A stretch of DNA of 34,537 bases from Lachnospiraceae bacterium C7 (GTDB lineage Bacteria; Bacillota; Clostridia; Lachnospirales; Lachnospiraceae), in contig FOPE01000031.1 in the NCBI GenBank assembly GCA_900113385.1, forward strand, positions 1-34,537, in the 5' to 3' direction. Under the pieces are notes generated by a model, which worked only from the letters and a program-made list of their open reading frames with translations, was not told the DNA's origin and did not search any database. Each line of letters starts with the position of its first letter. The first letter of the stretch is position 1. This document shows, in pieces, positions 15,548 to 26,232 of this stretch. A program made the position numbers and the translations under genes.

Positions 15548-16354
15548 TTATTCCCTACCTCCTACAAAATACGTTGCAAAATATATCACTGAAGCAATAA
15601 TAACTATCATTGGCCCCGTTGCTACATTTGTGTAATATGAAACCCACAATCCTAATACTCCTGAAAAGACTGATATTATCACTGCAAACAGATGATATTC
15701 TCTAACATTTTCCGCTAAATTTCGACTTGATGCTGCCGGTAAAATTAGTAATGCATTAATTATTAAAATACCTACCCATTTTATTGATACCGTTACTATT
15801 AATGCTACAAACACTGCAAATAAGTTTTCTAGAATTTCCACTTTCATATTTTTACTTTTTGCTAATGTTTTATGAATTGCTACTGCATTTAATTGATTAA
15901 AAGCAAATATCCAAAATATAATAGTTGCCACAAAAATCATTACTAAATATACAATTTCTTTTCGTGTAATGCTTAACACATCTCCTACTAACAGAGAAGA
16001 ATATTCACTAAAATTACCGCCTTTACTCAATATTGCTAAACCTATAGCCACTGAACATGATGAAAAAACTGATATTATAGTATCTTTTGATGCTGTACTT
16101 TTTTTGCTAATTTTATTAAGAAGTAATGCAAATACTATTGCAAAAATAAGCATTGATATTGTAGTATCCTTTATTCCACAAACAACACCTACTGCAATTC
16201 CAGTAAGTGCTGAATGGCCTAAGGCGTCTGAAAAAAAGGCCATTTTTTTATTAACTATCATTGTTCCAATAATTCCAAATAAAGGCGTAATGATTAATAT
16301 TGCAATTATTGCATTTTTCATAAAGCCATAATCTAACCATGACAAATAGTTCAT
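15548..16354 (-). CDS. Metal ABC transporter permease, ZnuB/MntB family
   Basis: A 268-residue inner membrane protein with about eight hydrophobic helices, of the ABC-3 family that imports Zn2+ or Mn2+. Landmarks are MKNAIIAILIITPLFGIIGT at the N-terminus, FFSDALGHSALTGIAVG, the ATPase-contact region, and VSIKWVGILIINALLILPAA with the polar NALLILPAA motif near residue 200. The ATG lies behind AAAGGAGG, which overlaps the end of the ATPase gene four bases upstream. It forms one importer with the ATPase and the binding protein encoded before it. The third binding-protein ligand favours zinc. Confidence 0.92.
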   Translation of the reverse strand: MNYLSWLDYGFMKNAIIAILIITPLFGIIGTMIVNKKMAFFSDALGHSALTGIAVGVVCGIKDTTISMLIFAIVFALLLNKISKKSTASKDTIISVFSSCSVAIGLAILSKGGNFSEYSSLLVGDVLSITRKEIVYLVMIFVATIIFWIFAFNQLNAVAIHKTLAKSKNMKVEILENLFAVFVALIVTVSIKWVGILIINALLILPAASSRNLAENVREYHLFAVIISVFSGVLGLWVSYYTNVATGPMIVIIASVIYFATYFVGGRE

Positions 16355-16358
16355 TGCA

Positions 16359-17189
16359 TTATTCCTCCTTTACACCGAATTTCTTTGCAATATCACTTGT
16401 TTTTCTTACTTCTTCTTGTAATTTATCTTCTTCTACATCTATCCAAGCTTCTTCTGAATCTTTTCCGAAAATTTCTTCATACTCTTTGCTTTCATATACT
16501 TCTTTTACAGTTCCTTGTTTAACAATTGTCTTATCAACAAGTGCAACATGATCTGCATACTTTGCTACGTAATCTAAATCATGAGAAATAAGAACTATTG
16601 CTAAATCATAATGTTTTTTTAGATAATCCATTGTTTCAAAGAATAATTCCATACCATTTTGATCAATTCCCGAAACTGGCTCATCTAAAAGCAATAAATT
16701 AGGCTCATCCATTATGGCCATAGACAGTAATACCCTTTGTAATTGTCCTCCTGACAAGTTACAAACCCTTTGATCTATGAGTTTATCAGCTTCAAAAACT
16801 TTAAGGGCTCGTTTTATTCTTTCATAAACAGTTCTTTTTTTATGCCAAAATATTGGAAATTTTGTTTGATAACTTGCAATTAAATCATATACTGAAATAG
16901 GTGTATTTTTTTCTATGTTAATTGATTGTGGAACATAACCTATTTTTAATTTTTGCATTTTACCATCTTTAGTGTCTCTAAATTCTATTGTGCCTGTATG
17001 AGGAATATCTCCTAAAATTGCTCTAATTAAAGTTGATTTTCCTGCACCATTTTTTCCAATTATAGCAGTAAGAGAGCCGCAATGCATATGTAAATTAATA
17101 TTATCTAGTACTTTTTGTTCGCCAAACTGTACACCTAAATGCTTAACTTTTATACAATGCAAACCGCAAGGCTTAATTATTTTTTGCAT
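16359..17189 (-). CDS. Metal ABC transporter ATP-binding protein, ZnuC-like
   Basis: The 276-residue ATPase powers the zinc-type importer at the inner face of the membrane. Walker A GKNGAGKST is at about residues 48-56, the signature LSGGQLQRVLLSMA near 144, Walker B LLLLDEPVSGID near 168, and the switch histidine in LISHDLDYV near 203. Compared with ZnuC it has a short N-terminal extension with Cys and His residues (CGLHC at 8-12) and an acidic C-terminal tail of about 40 residues. An AAAGGA site precedes the ATG 18 bases after the binding-protein gene. Confidence 0.93.
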   Translation of the reverse strand: MQKIIKPCGLHCIKVKHLGVQFGEQKVLDNINLHMHCGSLTAIIGKNGAGKSTLIRAILGDIPHTGTIEFRDTKDGKMQKLKIGYVPQSINIEKNTPISVYDLIASYQTKFPIFWHKKRTVYERIKRALKVFEADKLIDQRVCNLSGGQLQRVLLSMAIMDEPNLLLLDEPVSGIDQNGMELFFETMDYLKKHYDLAIVLISHDLDYVAKYADHVALVDKTIVKQGTVKEVYESKEYEEIFGKDSEEAWIDVEEDKLQEEVRKTSDIAKKFGVKEE

Positions 17190-17207
17190 AATAGCTTTCC
17201 TTTCTTG

Positions 17208-18122
17208 TTAATTACTGCTTGTATATACTTTTTGTAATTTATCTAGATTTTTATTCATTCCTTTAATGTAACTATCCTTATCATATTCTCCTCTATTAAG
17301 TGGATCAATGTATATGACTTTTACATTACTTTCTTTTTCAACAGTATCTCCCATATCTTTTGCATATAATTTTTCTGCTAAAATATAGGAAACATTATCT
17401 TTTTTTATAGAACCTAGCACATCAGCTACTTCTCCTGCACTAACCTGTCTTTCTTCGTCTAGGTCTAAAACATATTTTACGTCTAAATCTAAATCATCTG
17501 CTACATAAGCAAAAGCTTCATGAAAAATAATTATGTTTCTAGAATTTGTTGCTATTTGCTGTTGTATTTTTGCTTCCCTATTTTGAAGTTTTTCTAACTT
17601 TTTATCATATATTTTTAAGTTCTTTTTGTATTTTGAAGCATTATCTGGGTCAAGTTTACATAACTGATTTGCTATCTCTTTTACCTGCTGACGATATTTT
17701 TTTACACTCATCCATGCATGTGCATTTTTATCATCGCCTTCTTTTATAAGATTCAATCCTTTTGTAGAATCTATAATTTCTACTTTTGGATATTCTTTTA
17801 CAACGTTTGATAAAAATCCTTCAATTCCACCGCCATTTACAATAAATATATCCGATTTTGAAATCAACTTCATATCAGCTGTAGTAAGTTGATAATCATG
17901 CAAACACCCTGTTTTAGGCTCACTTAAATTTTTTAATTCAACATCTACACCATCTGTTATATTTAACGCTGCAATATAAATTGGATAAAAAGATGCTACT
18001 ATTGTTTTTTTGTTATTGTGTTTTACTTGTGTTGTGCTGTTTACATATAAAACCGTTAATACTACTGAAAACACAAATGTACATAATAATATTAAAAATA
18101 GTGATAGATACTTTTTTTTCAT
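17208..18122 (-). CDS. Zinc-type ABC substrate-binding protein, ZnuA-like
   Basis: The 304-residue cluster A-I binding protein captures metal outside the cell for the ABC importer. The start chosen is the ATG at 18122 behind GAAAGGA; a frame nine codons longer lacks a site. An N-terminal hydrophobic segment (residues about 5-27) is present without a normal lipobox, so it may be an uncleaved anchor. Probable metal ligands are His in CLHDYQL, His in NAHAWMS, His in IFHEAFAYV and an acidic residue near the C-terminus. A third-position histidine is typical of zinc-binding members, whereas manganese binders have glutamate. No His-rich loop and no Zur box were seen. Confidence 0.88.
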   Translation of the reverse strand: MKKKYLSLFLILLCTFVFSVVLTVLYVNSTTQVKHNNKKTIVASFYPIYIAALNITDGVDVELKNLSEPKTGCLHDYQLTTADMKLISKSDIFIVNGGGIEGFLSNVVKEYPKVEIIDSTKGLNLIKEGDDKNAHAWMSVKKYRQQVKEIANQLCKLDPDNASKYKKNLKIYDKKLEKLQNREAKIQQQIATNSRNIIIFHEAFAYVADDLDLDVKYVLDLDEERQVSAGEVADVLGSIKKDNVSYILAEKLYAKDMGDTVEKESNVKVIYIDPLNRGEYDKDSYIKGMNKNLDKLQKVYTSSN

Positions 18123-18176
18123 ATTTTTTCCTTTCGTAGAAGGGAACACCCTTATTTGTACCTTAAATTGTGCTTT

Positions 18177-19007
18177 TTAGCGGTGCTTCATCTTGTTTTT
18201 TTGCTTTCTAACAACGGCTTTTTTCTTTGCTTTACTTTGTTCTTTCTTTTTTCTATCAGCTTTTGTTTCTTTTCCTACTGATTTCCATCTAGCTTTTTTG
18301 GCTGGCTTATTTGCCTCACCATTTTTCCTTCTCTGCTCTTCTTTATAATCTTCAACTTGTCTTGCAGTTAGTACACCTTTTTCAATAAGTTGCTCCTTTG
18401 TCATTGGTGTTTGGTCTTCATTTCTTAAAATATAATTATCTATTACATTTAAGATTTCATCTTTTCCTGCTTTTGACATAGATGAAAATACAATGAGTAA
18501 ATCCTCTGCCCCCATATTAAGAGTTTGTTTGATTCTTGAAACATGAGAATTTATTTGACTATTTTTTAACTTATCAGCTTTTGTTGCAATAATAATTGGT
18601 CTATATCCTTGATGTAAAATCCAGTCATACATCATACAATCATTTTCTGATGGCTCATGTCTTATGTCAATTAATAAGAATACGGCCTGCAATTTTTTAG
18701 AGTTATGAAGGTAATTTTCGATCATTATACCCCACTGTGCTTTAATTTCTTCACAGGCTGTTGCATATCCATATCCTGGTAAATCTACTAAATAACCGAT
18801 ATTATTTATATTATAAAAGTTGATTGTTTGTGTTTTACCTGGTTGAGATGAAATTCTTGCCATTCCTTTGCGGTTTAAAATAGTATTAATCATAGAAGAT
18901 TTTCCTACATTTGATTTTCCTGCAAATGCAACCTCAAATAATTCATTTTCAGGTAATACGCTTGTAATTCCACAAACTGTTTCTAATTCTACACTTTTTA
19001 TAACCAT
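18177..19007 (-). CDS. engB: Ribosome biogenesis GTPase EngB/YsxC with basic C-terminal extension
   Basis: EngB (YsxC/YihA) is an essential GTPase for assembly of the large ribosomal subunit. G1 is GKSNVGKSS, G2/G3 include SSQPGKTQT and DLPGYGYA, and G4 is TKADK. The core, about 195 residues, has the usual length, but residues about 196-276 form a highly basic tail (KKARWKSVG, RKKKEQSKAKKKAVVRKQ) absent from bacillar YsxC. The ATG at 19007 is chosen because GAAGGG lies upstream; a TTG in the same frame five codons earlier would overlap lon. It starts four bases after the lon stop, the standard lon-engB arrangement. Confidence 0.93.
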   Translation of the reverse strand: MVIKSVELETVCGITSVLPENELFEVAFAGKSNVGKSSMINTILNRKGMARISSQPGKTQTINFYNINNIGYLVDLPGYGYATACEEIKAQWGIMIENYLHNSKKLQAVFLLIDIRHEPSENDCMMYDWILHQGYRPIIIATKADKLKNSQINSHVSRIKQTLNMGAEDLLIVFSSMSKAGKDEILNVIDNYILRNEDQTPMTKEQLIEKGVLTARQVEDYKEEQRRKNGEANKPAKKARWKSVGKETKADRKKKEQSKAKKKAVVRKQKNKMKHR

Positions 19008-19011
19008 TTTT

Positions 19012-21348
19012 TCACCCTTCAATCTTTCTAACTAAGGCATGCTCTAACGCATCATTTACTTCTGAAACAAAGACTATTTCTAAACCATCTTTTATTTCTT
19101 CTGAAATTTCGTCTACATCCTTTTGATTTTTAATTGGTACACAAATTGTTTTTATTCCAGCAATTTTTGCTGCAATCATTTTTTCTTTTAAGCCACCAAT
19201 TGGAAGTACTCGACCTCTAATTGTTATTTCTCCTGTCATAGCAACATCAGCTCTAACCGGAATATTTGTTATTGCTGAAATCATCGCTGTGGCCATTGTT
19301 ACGCCTGCCGAAGGACCATCTTTTGGTACAGCTCCTTCTGGAATATGTATATGTATGTCATTTTCTTTGAAAAACTCAGGTAAAATGTTATATTCTTTTC
19401 CTTTAGAACGAATGTAACTAATTGCTGCTTGTGCAGACTCTTTCATTACATCTCCTAATTGACCAGTTAATTTGAATTTTCCATCTCCTGGCATAACATT
19501 TACTTCAATTTCTAATGTGTCTCCACCGACACTTGTCCAAGCTAATCCTCTTACGATACCAACTTCATCTTTTTCGTTTTTCATATCAAATGAATAAATT
19601 TCTTTTCCAAGATATTCTTTTATATTATCTTTATCTACTTTTACAGACTCTGCTTTGTGTTCGTAAATTTTTCTTGCCACTTTTCTGCAAAGATTACCTA
19701 ATTTACGCTCTAAATTTCTTACTCCTGATTCTTTTGTATAATTTGAAATAATCTTTTTTAAAGCTTCATCTGTAATAGAAATATTTTCCTCTTTCAACCC
19801 ATTAGCTTTAATTTGTTTTGGTAAAAGATGCTCTTTTGCTATGTGTAACTTCTCATTTTCTGTATATGTTGAGACCTCTATTAATTCCATTCTATCAAGT
19901 AAAGGTCTTGAAATAGTTTGCACCGAATTTGCTGTTGCAATAAATAAAACATCTGATAAATCAACAGGTTGTTCTACGTAATGATCCCTAAACTTGACAT
20001 TTTGTTCTGGATCTAATACTTCTAAAAGTGCTGAAGCTGTATCTCCTTTATAATCACTACTGATTTTGTCAATTTCATCTAATAGCATTAATGGATTACG
20101 AACTTCTGCATTTATGAGACCATTTACAATTCTACCTGGCATTGCTCCGATATAAGTTCTTCTATGTCCTCTAATTTCAGCTTCATCTCTAACTCCGCCT
20201 AAACTAATTCGTACATATTTTTTATTTAAAGCTTTTGCTACTGATTTTGCAATACTAGTTTTACCTGTTCCTGGTGGTCCTACAAGACAAATTATAGGTG
20301 TATCACCTTTTCCAGTTAAATTTCTTACAGCAAGGTAATCTAATATTCTCTCTTTTACCTTTTCAAGGCCATAATGCTCTACATCTAGAACTTCTTTTGC
20401 ATGATTTAAATCTTTATTATCTTTTGTTTTTTTCTTCCAAGGAATAGACAATAAAGTCTCTAGATAATTCTGCATTGGTGGCATTTCTGGCGAATTAGGA
20501 TTTAACAATTTAAATCTATCAATTTCTTTTTGGATTTTGTCATAAACTTCCTTTTTAGGTTTGATTTTATCCAATTTCTTTTGATAGTTTTCTATATTTT
20601 CTTCTTTAAGAGATTCTTCTCCTAGTTCACTTTTAATTTCGGCTAATTGTTCTCTTAAAAAGTATTCTTTTTGATGTTTATTTATTCTTTCATTAACTTT
20701 TTCTTTATACTCCATTTGAATCTGAGTAATATCGATTTCGTTTAAAAGAATAGCTTCAAGTTCTTCGTATCTATTTGTAAGTTCAATTGTCTCTAATACT
20801 TTTTGTTTTTTTTCATGTGAAATTGGCAAATTATATGCTATATAGTCCATAAGTTCTCCAATTTCATCATATGCAGTCACACCTTTTTTTACTGCAGAAG
20901 TAATTTTTTTATTACCCTTTGCATATTTAAAAAAGGTATCTAAAACGCCTTCTTTTAACGCATCATTTAAAGTTTTATCTTCTAAAGTTGTTGCTTCAAC
21001 CTCTTCAACTTCAGCAAAAAGACTATCGCCTTCTGTATCTAAATCTATTAATTTAGCTCTTTTTAATCCTGTAACTAATATTCTTACTAGACCTTCATGT
21101 AATTTAACTTCTTGCTTTATAGTTGCAATTGTTCCTACAGAATATACATCTTCTAATGTTGGATCTTCTATATTAATTTTTTCTTGAGTTACGAGAAAAA
21201 TTTTAGAATCAACTTCTAATGATTTTTCTACCGCACTAATTGATTTTTCTCTACTCAAATCAAAATTGACTGTTATTTCTGGAAAAACCGTTAGTCCTCG
21301 CACAGCAATTGCTGGCATAGTTGTTATTGTTTGATTATTTATTTCCAT
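19012..21348 (-). CDS. lon: ATP-dependent protease Lon
   Basis: Lon degrades damaged and regulatory proteins in the cytoplasm as a hexamer. The 778-residue protein has an N-terminal substrate domain (residues about 8-200, beginning [16 protein letters not shown]), a central coiled region, an AAA+ module with Walker A GPPGTGKT near 355 and Walker [10 protein letters not shown] near 420, and a C-terminal protease domain with the catalytic serine in [11 protein letters not shown] and lysine in [10 protein letters not shown]. Length is normal for Lon type A. A strong hairpin terminator lies only about 10 bases before its ribosome site AAGGAG, after clpX. engB follows four bases downstream. Confidence 0.97.
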   Translation of the reverse strand: MEINNQTITTMPAIAVRGLTVFPEITVNFDLSREKSISAVEKSLEVDSKIFLVTQEKINIEDPTLEDVYSVGTIATIKQEVKLHEGLVRILVTGLKRAKLIDLDTEGDSLFAEVEEVEATTLEDKTLNDALKEGVLDTFFKYAKGNKKITSAVKKGVTAYDEIGELMDYIAYNLPISHEKKQKVLETIELTNRYEELEAILLNEIDITQIQMEYKEKVNERINKHQKEYFLREQLAEIKSELGEESLKEENIENYQKKLDKIKPKKEVYDKIQKEIDRFKLLNPNSPEMPPMQNYLETLLSIPWKKKTKDNKDLNHAKEVLDVEHYGLEKVKERILDYLAVRNLTGKGDTPIICLVGPPGTGKTSIAKSVAKALNKKYVRISLGGVRDEAEIRGHRRTYIGAMPGRIVNGLINAEVRNPLMLLDEIDKISSDYKGDTASALLEVLDPEQNVKFRDHYVEQPVDLSDVLFIATANSVQTISRPLLDRMELIEVSTYTENEKLHIAKEHLLPKQIKANGLKEENISITDEALKKIISNYTKESGVRNLERKLGNLCRKVARKIYEHKAESVKVDKDNIKEYLGKEIYSFDMKNEKDEVGIVRGLAWTSVGGDTLEIEVNVMPGDGKFKLTGQLGDVMKESAQAAISYIRSKGKEYNILPEFFKENDIHIHIPEGAVPKDGPSAGVTMATAMISAITNIPVRADVAMTGEITIRGRVLPIGGLKEKMIAAKIAGIKTICVPIKNQKDVDEISEEIKDGLEIVFVSEVNDALEHALVRKIEG

Positions 21349-21369
21349 TATTTCTCCTTACTAAAAAAT

Positions 21370-21401
21370 AAAGGGGATTCCTTTTGCACAGAATCCCCTT
21401 T
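21370..21401 (-). terminator. Terminator between clpX and lon
   Basis: An 11-pair stem, aaaggggattc with gaatccccttt, around a ten-base loop; on the minus strand ATTTTTTAG follows. It stands just before the lon ribosome site, leaving no room for a promoter between them. Confidence 0.82.
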
Positions 21402-21426
21402 AAAATATTGCTTTCCTTATATGCTT

Positions 21427-22719
21427 TTAAGATGTTTTTTTCAAAGAAGCTCTTTTAACTTCACTAATTTCATCTGTAACTACTTTAGAAGTATCTCCTG
21501 ATAACTTCTCATCTACAATCTCTTTAGTGATTTCAAATTCTTTGATTGTGTCATCTGATGGAATTTTGTACATTAAATCTAACATTACACTTTCCATAAT
21601 AGCTCTAAGTCCACGTGCGCCTGTTGAACGCTCTAAGGCTTTTGCTGCAATCTCTTCAATAGCTTCATCTGAGAAAGTAAGTTCAACTCCATCTAACTCA
21701 AATAATTTTTTATACTGTTTTACTAAAGAATTTTTAGGCTCTTTTAAAATTTTAATTAATGCATCTTTATCTAAAGCATCTAATGATACTGTAATTGGTA
21801 CACGTCCAATAAACTCTGGAATCAAACCATATTTTACAAAATCCTGTGGAAGTGCACTCTTAAATGCTTCTCCTACATTCATGTCTAATTTTCCTTTTAC
21901 AGTTGCATTAAAGCCAATAGCGGATTCATCTTTTCTAGTCTCGATTATTTTCTCAAGACCATCAAATGCTCCACCACAAATAAATAAAATATTTGTAGTA
22001 TCAATTGGGATAAGTTCCTGTTGTGGGTGTTTACGTCCGCCCTGTGGTGGAACTGAAGCAACAGTACCCTCTAAAATTTTAAGAAGCGCCTGCTGTACAC
22101 CTTCTCCTGAAACATCTCTAGTAATAGAAACATTTTCAGATTTTTTTGTAATTTTGTCTATCTCATCGATATATACAATACCGTGTTGTGCTCTTTCAAT
22201 GTCATAATCAGCAGATTGAATTAATTTAAGTAGAATATTCTCAACATCTTCTCCTACATAACCTGCTTCTGTTAATGTTGTTGCATCAGCAATTGCAAAT
22301 GGTACATTAATTACCTTTGCTAATGTCTGTGCCAACAATGTTTTACCAGAACCTGTTGGTCCAAGCATAAGTACATTACTTTTTTGAAGTTCAACATCCG
22401 AAACTGATTTATTCAAAACACGTTTATAGTGATTATAAACAGCCACTGCTAAAACTTTTTTTGCCTGCTCTTGTCCAATTACATAATCATCTAGAAATGA
22501 TTTTAATTCCTCTGGTTTAAATAAATTGATATCGTCCTCTGCAGAACCTGACATTTCTGCGTCGTTACCAAATCCTTCTTCATCTATTATCTCTGCGCAA
22601 ATGTCAATACACTCGTCACAAATAAATGCTCCATTAGGTCCTGAAATTAATCTGTGAACCTGATCTTGAGTTTTGCCACAAAAAGAGCATCTAATTTTTC
22701 CATCATTCTTTCCTGCCAT
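21427..22719 (-). CDS. clpX: ATP-dependent unfoldase ClpX
   Basis: ClpX recognises, unfolds and feeds substrates into the ClpP chamber. The 430-residue protein has the N-terminal C4 zinc domain (CSFC at 11-14 and CDEC near 34-37), Walker A GPTGSGKT near 119, Walker [10 protein letters not shown], sensor and arginine motifs including [11 protein letters not shown], and the C-terminal [19 protein letters not shown] ClpP-docking loop of the IGF type, here SAIGFNATV, is present near residue 270. GGAGAGG precedes the ATG. It lies 100 bases after clpP, with a long hairpin between the two. Confidence 0.97.
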   Translation of the reverse strand: MAGKNDGKIRCSFCGKTQDQVHRLISGPNGAFICDECIDICAEIIDEEGFGNDAEMSGSAEDDINLFKPEELKSFLDDYVIGQEQAKKVLAVAVYNHYKRVLNKSVSDVELQKSNVLMLGPTGSGKTLLAQTLAKVINVPFAIADATTLTEAGYVGEDVENILLKLIQSADYDIERAQHGIVYIDEIDKITKKSENVSITRDVSGEGVQQALLKILEGTVASVPPQGGRKHPQQELIPIDTTNILFICGGAFDGLEKIIETRKDESAIGFNATVKGKLDMNVGEAFKSALPQDFVKYGLIPEFIGRVPITVSLDALDKDALIKILKEPKNSLVKQYKKLFELDGVELTFSDEAIEEIAAKALERSTGARGLRAIMESVMLDLMYKIPSDDTIKEFEITKEIVDEKLSGDTSKVVTDEISEVKRASLKKTS

Positions 22720-22763
22720 ACTACCTCTCCATCAAATTTAAAATAATATTCTAATATTTAATT

Positions 22764-22805
22764 GAGGGCATCCTAATATACACTACATTGTATTAGGGTG
22801 CCCTC
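22764..22805. other. Long intergenic hairpin between clpP and clpX
   Basis: gagggca-t-cctaata pairs with tattagg-g-tgccctc over 15 positions around a 12-base loop. One position is G-U in plus-strand RNA and C-A in minus-strand RNA. No U-tract follows on the gene strand (AATTAAAT), so it looks like a processing or stability element, or a poor terminator. Confidence 0.6.
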
Positions 22806-22819
22806 TGTAAAGCATCTTT

Positions 22820-23404
22820 TTATTTTCTTGTTGTAATTACTTCGTCAACAAGGCCATATTCTAAAGCTTCTTGTGCAGACATATAATGATCTCTCTCTGT
22901 GTCTGCTGCGACAACCTCATAAGGTTTGCCTGTATTTTCTGCTAAAATTTCATTTAATTTCTTTTTAGTCTTCAAGATGTTCTCTGCTGCGATTTCAATC
23001 TCAGTAGCCTGTCCCTTAGCTCCACCTGAAGGCTGATGAATCATTATTTCTGCATTTGGAAGTGCAAATCTCTTTCCTTTTGCACCACCAGCTAATAAAA
23101 ACGCTCCCATACTAGCTGCAAGTCCGATACAAATTGTTGATACATCACATTTAATATACTGCATTGTATCATAAATTGCCATACCAGCAGTAACCATTCC
23201 ACCAGGGGAATTAATATACAAGTGAATATCTTTTCCTGGGTCCTCAGACTCTAAAAATAGTAACTGTGCAACCACAAGACTAGCTGTTGTCTCGTTTACT
23301 TCCTCACCAAGGAAGATGATTCTGTCTTTTAGTAATCGAGAATATATGTCGTAATTTCTCTCGCCTCTACTTGTCTGTTCAATGACATAAGGTACTAAAC
23401 TCAT
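22820..23404 (-). CDS. clpP: ATP-dependent Clp protease proteolytic subunit
   Basis: ClpP forms the tetradecameric serine protease chamber used by ClpX and other Clp ATPases. The 194-residue protein has the normal length. The catalytic triad is visible as Ser in [11 protein letters not shown] near residue 97, His in [12 protein letters not shown] near 122 and Asp in [13 protein letters not shown] near 171. The N-terminal [16 protein letters not shown] is typical. AAGGAGG precedes the ATG. It sits between tig and clpX, the common order in Clostridia. Confidence 0.97.
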   Translation of the reverse strand: MSLVPYVIEQTSRGERNYDIYSRLLKDRIIFLGEEVNETTASLVVAQLLFLESEDPGKDIHLYINSPGGMVTAGMAIYDTMQYIKCDVSTICIGLAASMGAFLLAGGAKGKRFALPNAEIMIHQPSGGAKGQATEIEIAAENILKTKKKLNEILAENTGKPYEVVAADTERDHYMSAQEALEYGLVDEVITTRK

Positions 23405-23430
23405 ATAAAAATGCCTCCTTTTTTATAGTC

Positions 23431-23462
23431 CAATAGACCGGCCCGTTTGGACCAGCCTATTG
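23431..23462 (-). other. Strong intergenic RNA hairpin between tig and clpP
   Basis: In minus-strand RNA, 14 pairs close an AAAC tetraloop: CAAUAG with CUAUUG, then GCUGGUCC with GGGCCGGU including three G-U pairs. On the other strand those three positions would be C-A mismatches, so the fold belongs to the gene strand. No U-tract follows; the clpP ribosome site begins about 15 bases downstream. Confidence 0.65.
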
Positions 23463-23484
23463 CTCTCAAGTTTTTTATTAAAAC

Positions 23485-24834
<1,350 letters not shown>

Positions 24835-24872
24835 TATTACTATTGTCCTCCTTAAATATATCATAGATCGAT

Positions 24873-24960
24873 GCGGTCTAGCCGCTCAAACTCTCGTAAA
24901 TCCTCTATACCGAGGTTTTATAAGTGGTCCACTCAGTAAAATGGGCATACTGCGACCACT
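24873..24960 (-). promoter_or_regulatory. Structured leader of tig: three stem-loops
   Basis: In the minus-strand leader three helices follow one another: 24960-24923 (AGTGGTC with GACCACT, then CAGTA with TACTG inside), 24915-24902 (CCTC with GAGG) and 24885-24873 (GCGG with CCGC). The tig ribosome site comes about 20 bases later. A 20-codon frame starts in the first loop (24948-24886). No known riboswitch class was recognised. Confidence 0.5.
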
Positions 24961-24974
24961 ACAGTCATTTATGC

Positions 24975-25003
24975 ATTATATCATAGGAGTAGACAATTTG
25001 CAA
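24975..25003 (-). promoter_or_regulatory. tig promoter
   Basis: TTGCAA, a 17-base spacer and a perfect TATAAT on the minus strand. Start predicted near 24968, giving a leader of about 135 bases. The rest of the 25004-25135 gap shows no gene; a TTGACA near 25118 lacks a matching -10. Confidence 0.65.
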
Positions 25004-25135
25004 TTAGCTTTTTTTTCATGCAATTTTATCTCAAAAAGCTTAGATTTATAACCAGCTCCTAGACAATGCGTTTTCTTATATTTTATGAAAGTTCACACTA
25101 AAATAATACCACACTTGTCAAGTTTAAGTATAACT

Positions 25136-25687
25136 CTACTGTCTATATACAATACTTTCTGCTAAATTAACCTTAGTTTGTTCATCTGTAAAATATTTTG
25201 TTATTTCTAAGGCAAATTCAATTGCTGTTCCCACTCCACGACTTGTAATGATATTTTCATCTCTTACAACATTTTCTTCTGAATATATTGCTCCTGGCAT
25301 TTTCACTTCAAAACCTGGATAAGATGTTGCTCTTTTACCTTTTAAAACACACTTAGCTCCTAAAACACTTGGTGCTGCACAAATAGCTGCTACAAGCTTC
25401 TTCTTTGCTGCTAAATATGTAACTGCTTTTTCTACAAATAAATCTTCATTTAAATGATTTGTTCCTGGCATTCCACCTGGTAAAACAATTCCATCTAAAC
25501 TTTCAAGATCTACATCATATTTTGTTACATCTGCCATAAATGTAATGCCATGTGATCCTGTAATTTTTTTATCTTCTTTTATTGAAATCATTTCAACATC
25601 AATGGATGCTCTTCTCAACAAATCAACAACTGTAAGTCCCTCAATCTCTTCACAGCCATCTGCCATAAAAATTCCTACTTTACTCAT
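25136..25687 (-). CDS. DJ-1/PfpI-family protein
   Basis: A 183-residue protein of the DJ-1/YajL branch of the class I glutamine-amidotransferase-like fold. The N-terminus VGIFMADGCEEIEGLTVVDLLRRA has the conserved acidic residue, VLPGGMPG is near residue 70, and the nucleophile cysteine is in AAICAAPSVLG near 105. The C-terminal half (RATSYPGFE, ITSRGVGTAIEFALEI) is complete. Relatives act in protection against oxidative or carbonyl stress, often without a settled reaction, so the precise role is not assigned. AGAGGG precedes the ATG. It is divergent from the CYTH gene. Confidence 0.9.
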   Translation of the reverse strand: MSKVGIFMADGCEEIEGLTVVDLLRRASIDVEMISIKEDKKITGSHGITFMADVTKYDVDLESLDGIVLPGGMPGTNHLNEDLFVEKAVTYLAAKKKLVAAICAAPSVLGAKCVLKGKRATSYPGFEVKMPGAIYSEENVVRDENIITSRGVGTAIEFALEITKYFTDEQTKVNLAESIVYRQ

Positions 25688-25764
25688 TGTAATACCCTCT
25701 TTTCTTTAAATAATTTTCTTTTTTTGTTAAAATAAATATAAATAATAAACTAAAGGAGATTATC

Positions 25765-26217
25765 ATGGAAATCGAAAAAAAATACTTATTAGATACTATA
25801 CCTTTTGATTTATCTTCTTATGATAAGAAGGAAATTTCACAAGGCTATCTTTGTACTTCACCTGTTGTACGTATCAGAAAATCTAATAACAAATATATTC
25901 TAACTTACAAAGGACAAGGATTAATGGCTCGTGAGGAATATAATCTTCCTCTTAATGAAGAAGCTTTTAATCACTTAATTCCTAAAGTTGATGGATTGTT
26001 AATTAAAAAAACTAGATATCTGATACCTCTAGAAGATGGCTTAACCGCCGAACTCGATGTCTTTCATGACGAGCTTGAGCCTTTAAAACTTGTAGAAGTC
26101 GAGTTTTCTTCTATTGACGAAGCAAACTCATTTACACCTCCTAGTTGGTTTGGCGAAGATGTTACTTTTTCAAATAAATACCACAATAGTAACCTTAGTA
26201 AACTAAAACAAAGCTAA
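25765..26217 (+). CDS. CYTH-domain protein (triphosphate tunnel metalloenzyme family)
   Basis: This 150-residue protein begins with the family motif ExExK in MEIEKKYLL. Basic and acidic residues of the tunnel follow in pairs: VVRIRKSNNKYILTYKG, AREEYNLPLN, KKTRYLIPLEDGLTAELDVF and KLVEVEFSS. Members hydrolyse inorganic triphosphate or other triphosphates with divalent metal; some bind nucleotides. The short stand-alone type resembles bacterial single-domain CYTH proteins. AAAGGAG precedes the ATG and a strong terminator follows the stop. The substrate here is not known. Confidence 0.88.
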   Translation: MEIEKKYLLDTIPFDLSSYDKKEISQGYLCTSPVVRIRKSNNKYILTYKGQGLMAREEYNLPLNEEAFNHLIPKVDGLLIKKTRYLIPLEDGLTAELDVFHDELEPLKLVEVEFSSIDEANSFTPPSWFGEDVTFSNKYHNSNLSKLKQS

Positions 26218-26232
26218 TTACTACAAATATTT

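Noticed and set aside
16359-17189. Metal site in the N-terminal CGLHC of the ABC ATPase
   Set aside because: Only two cysteines and one histidine in a short extension; no family support, so it is noted but not claimed.
18123-18176. Zur operator before the zinc-type importer
   Set aside because: No sequence close to the known Zur palindrome; only a small aaggg/ccctt hairpin is present.
21527-22207. 226-codon plus-strand frame inside clpX
   Set aside because: Antisense shadow of the highly conserved clpX; no ribosome site and no family resemblance.
25084-25125. Second tig promoter from TTGACA near 25118
   Set aside because: No acceptable -10 hexamer at 16-18 bases; the TTGCAA-N17-TATAAT promoter downstream is far better.
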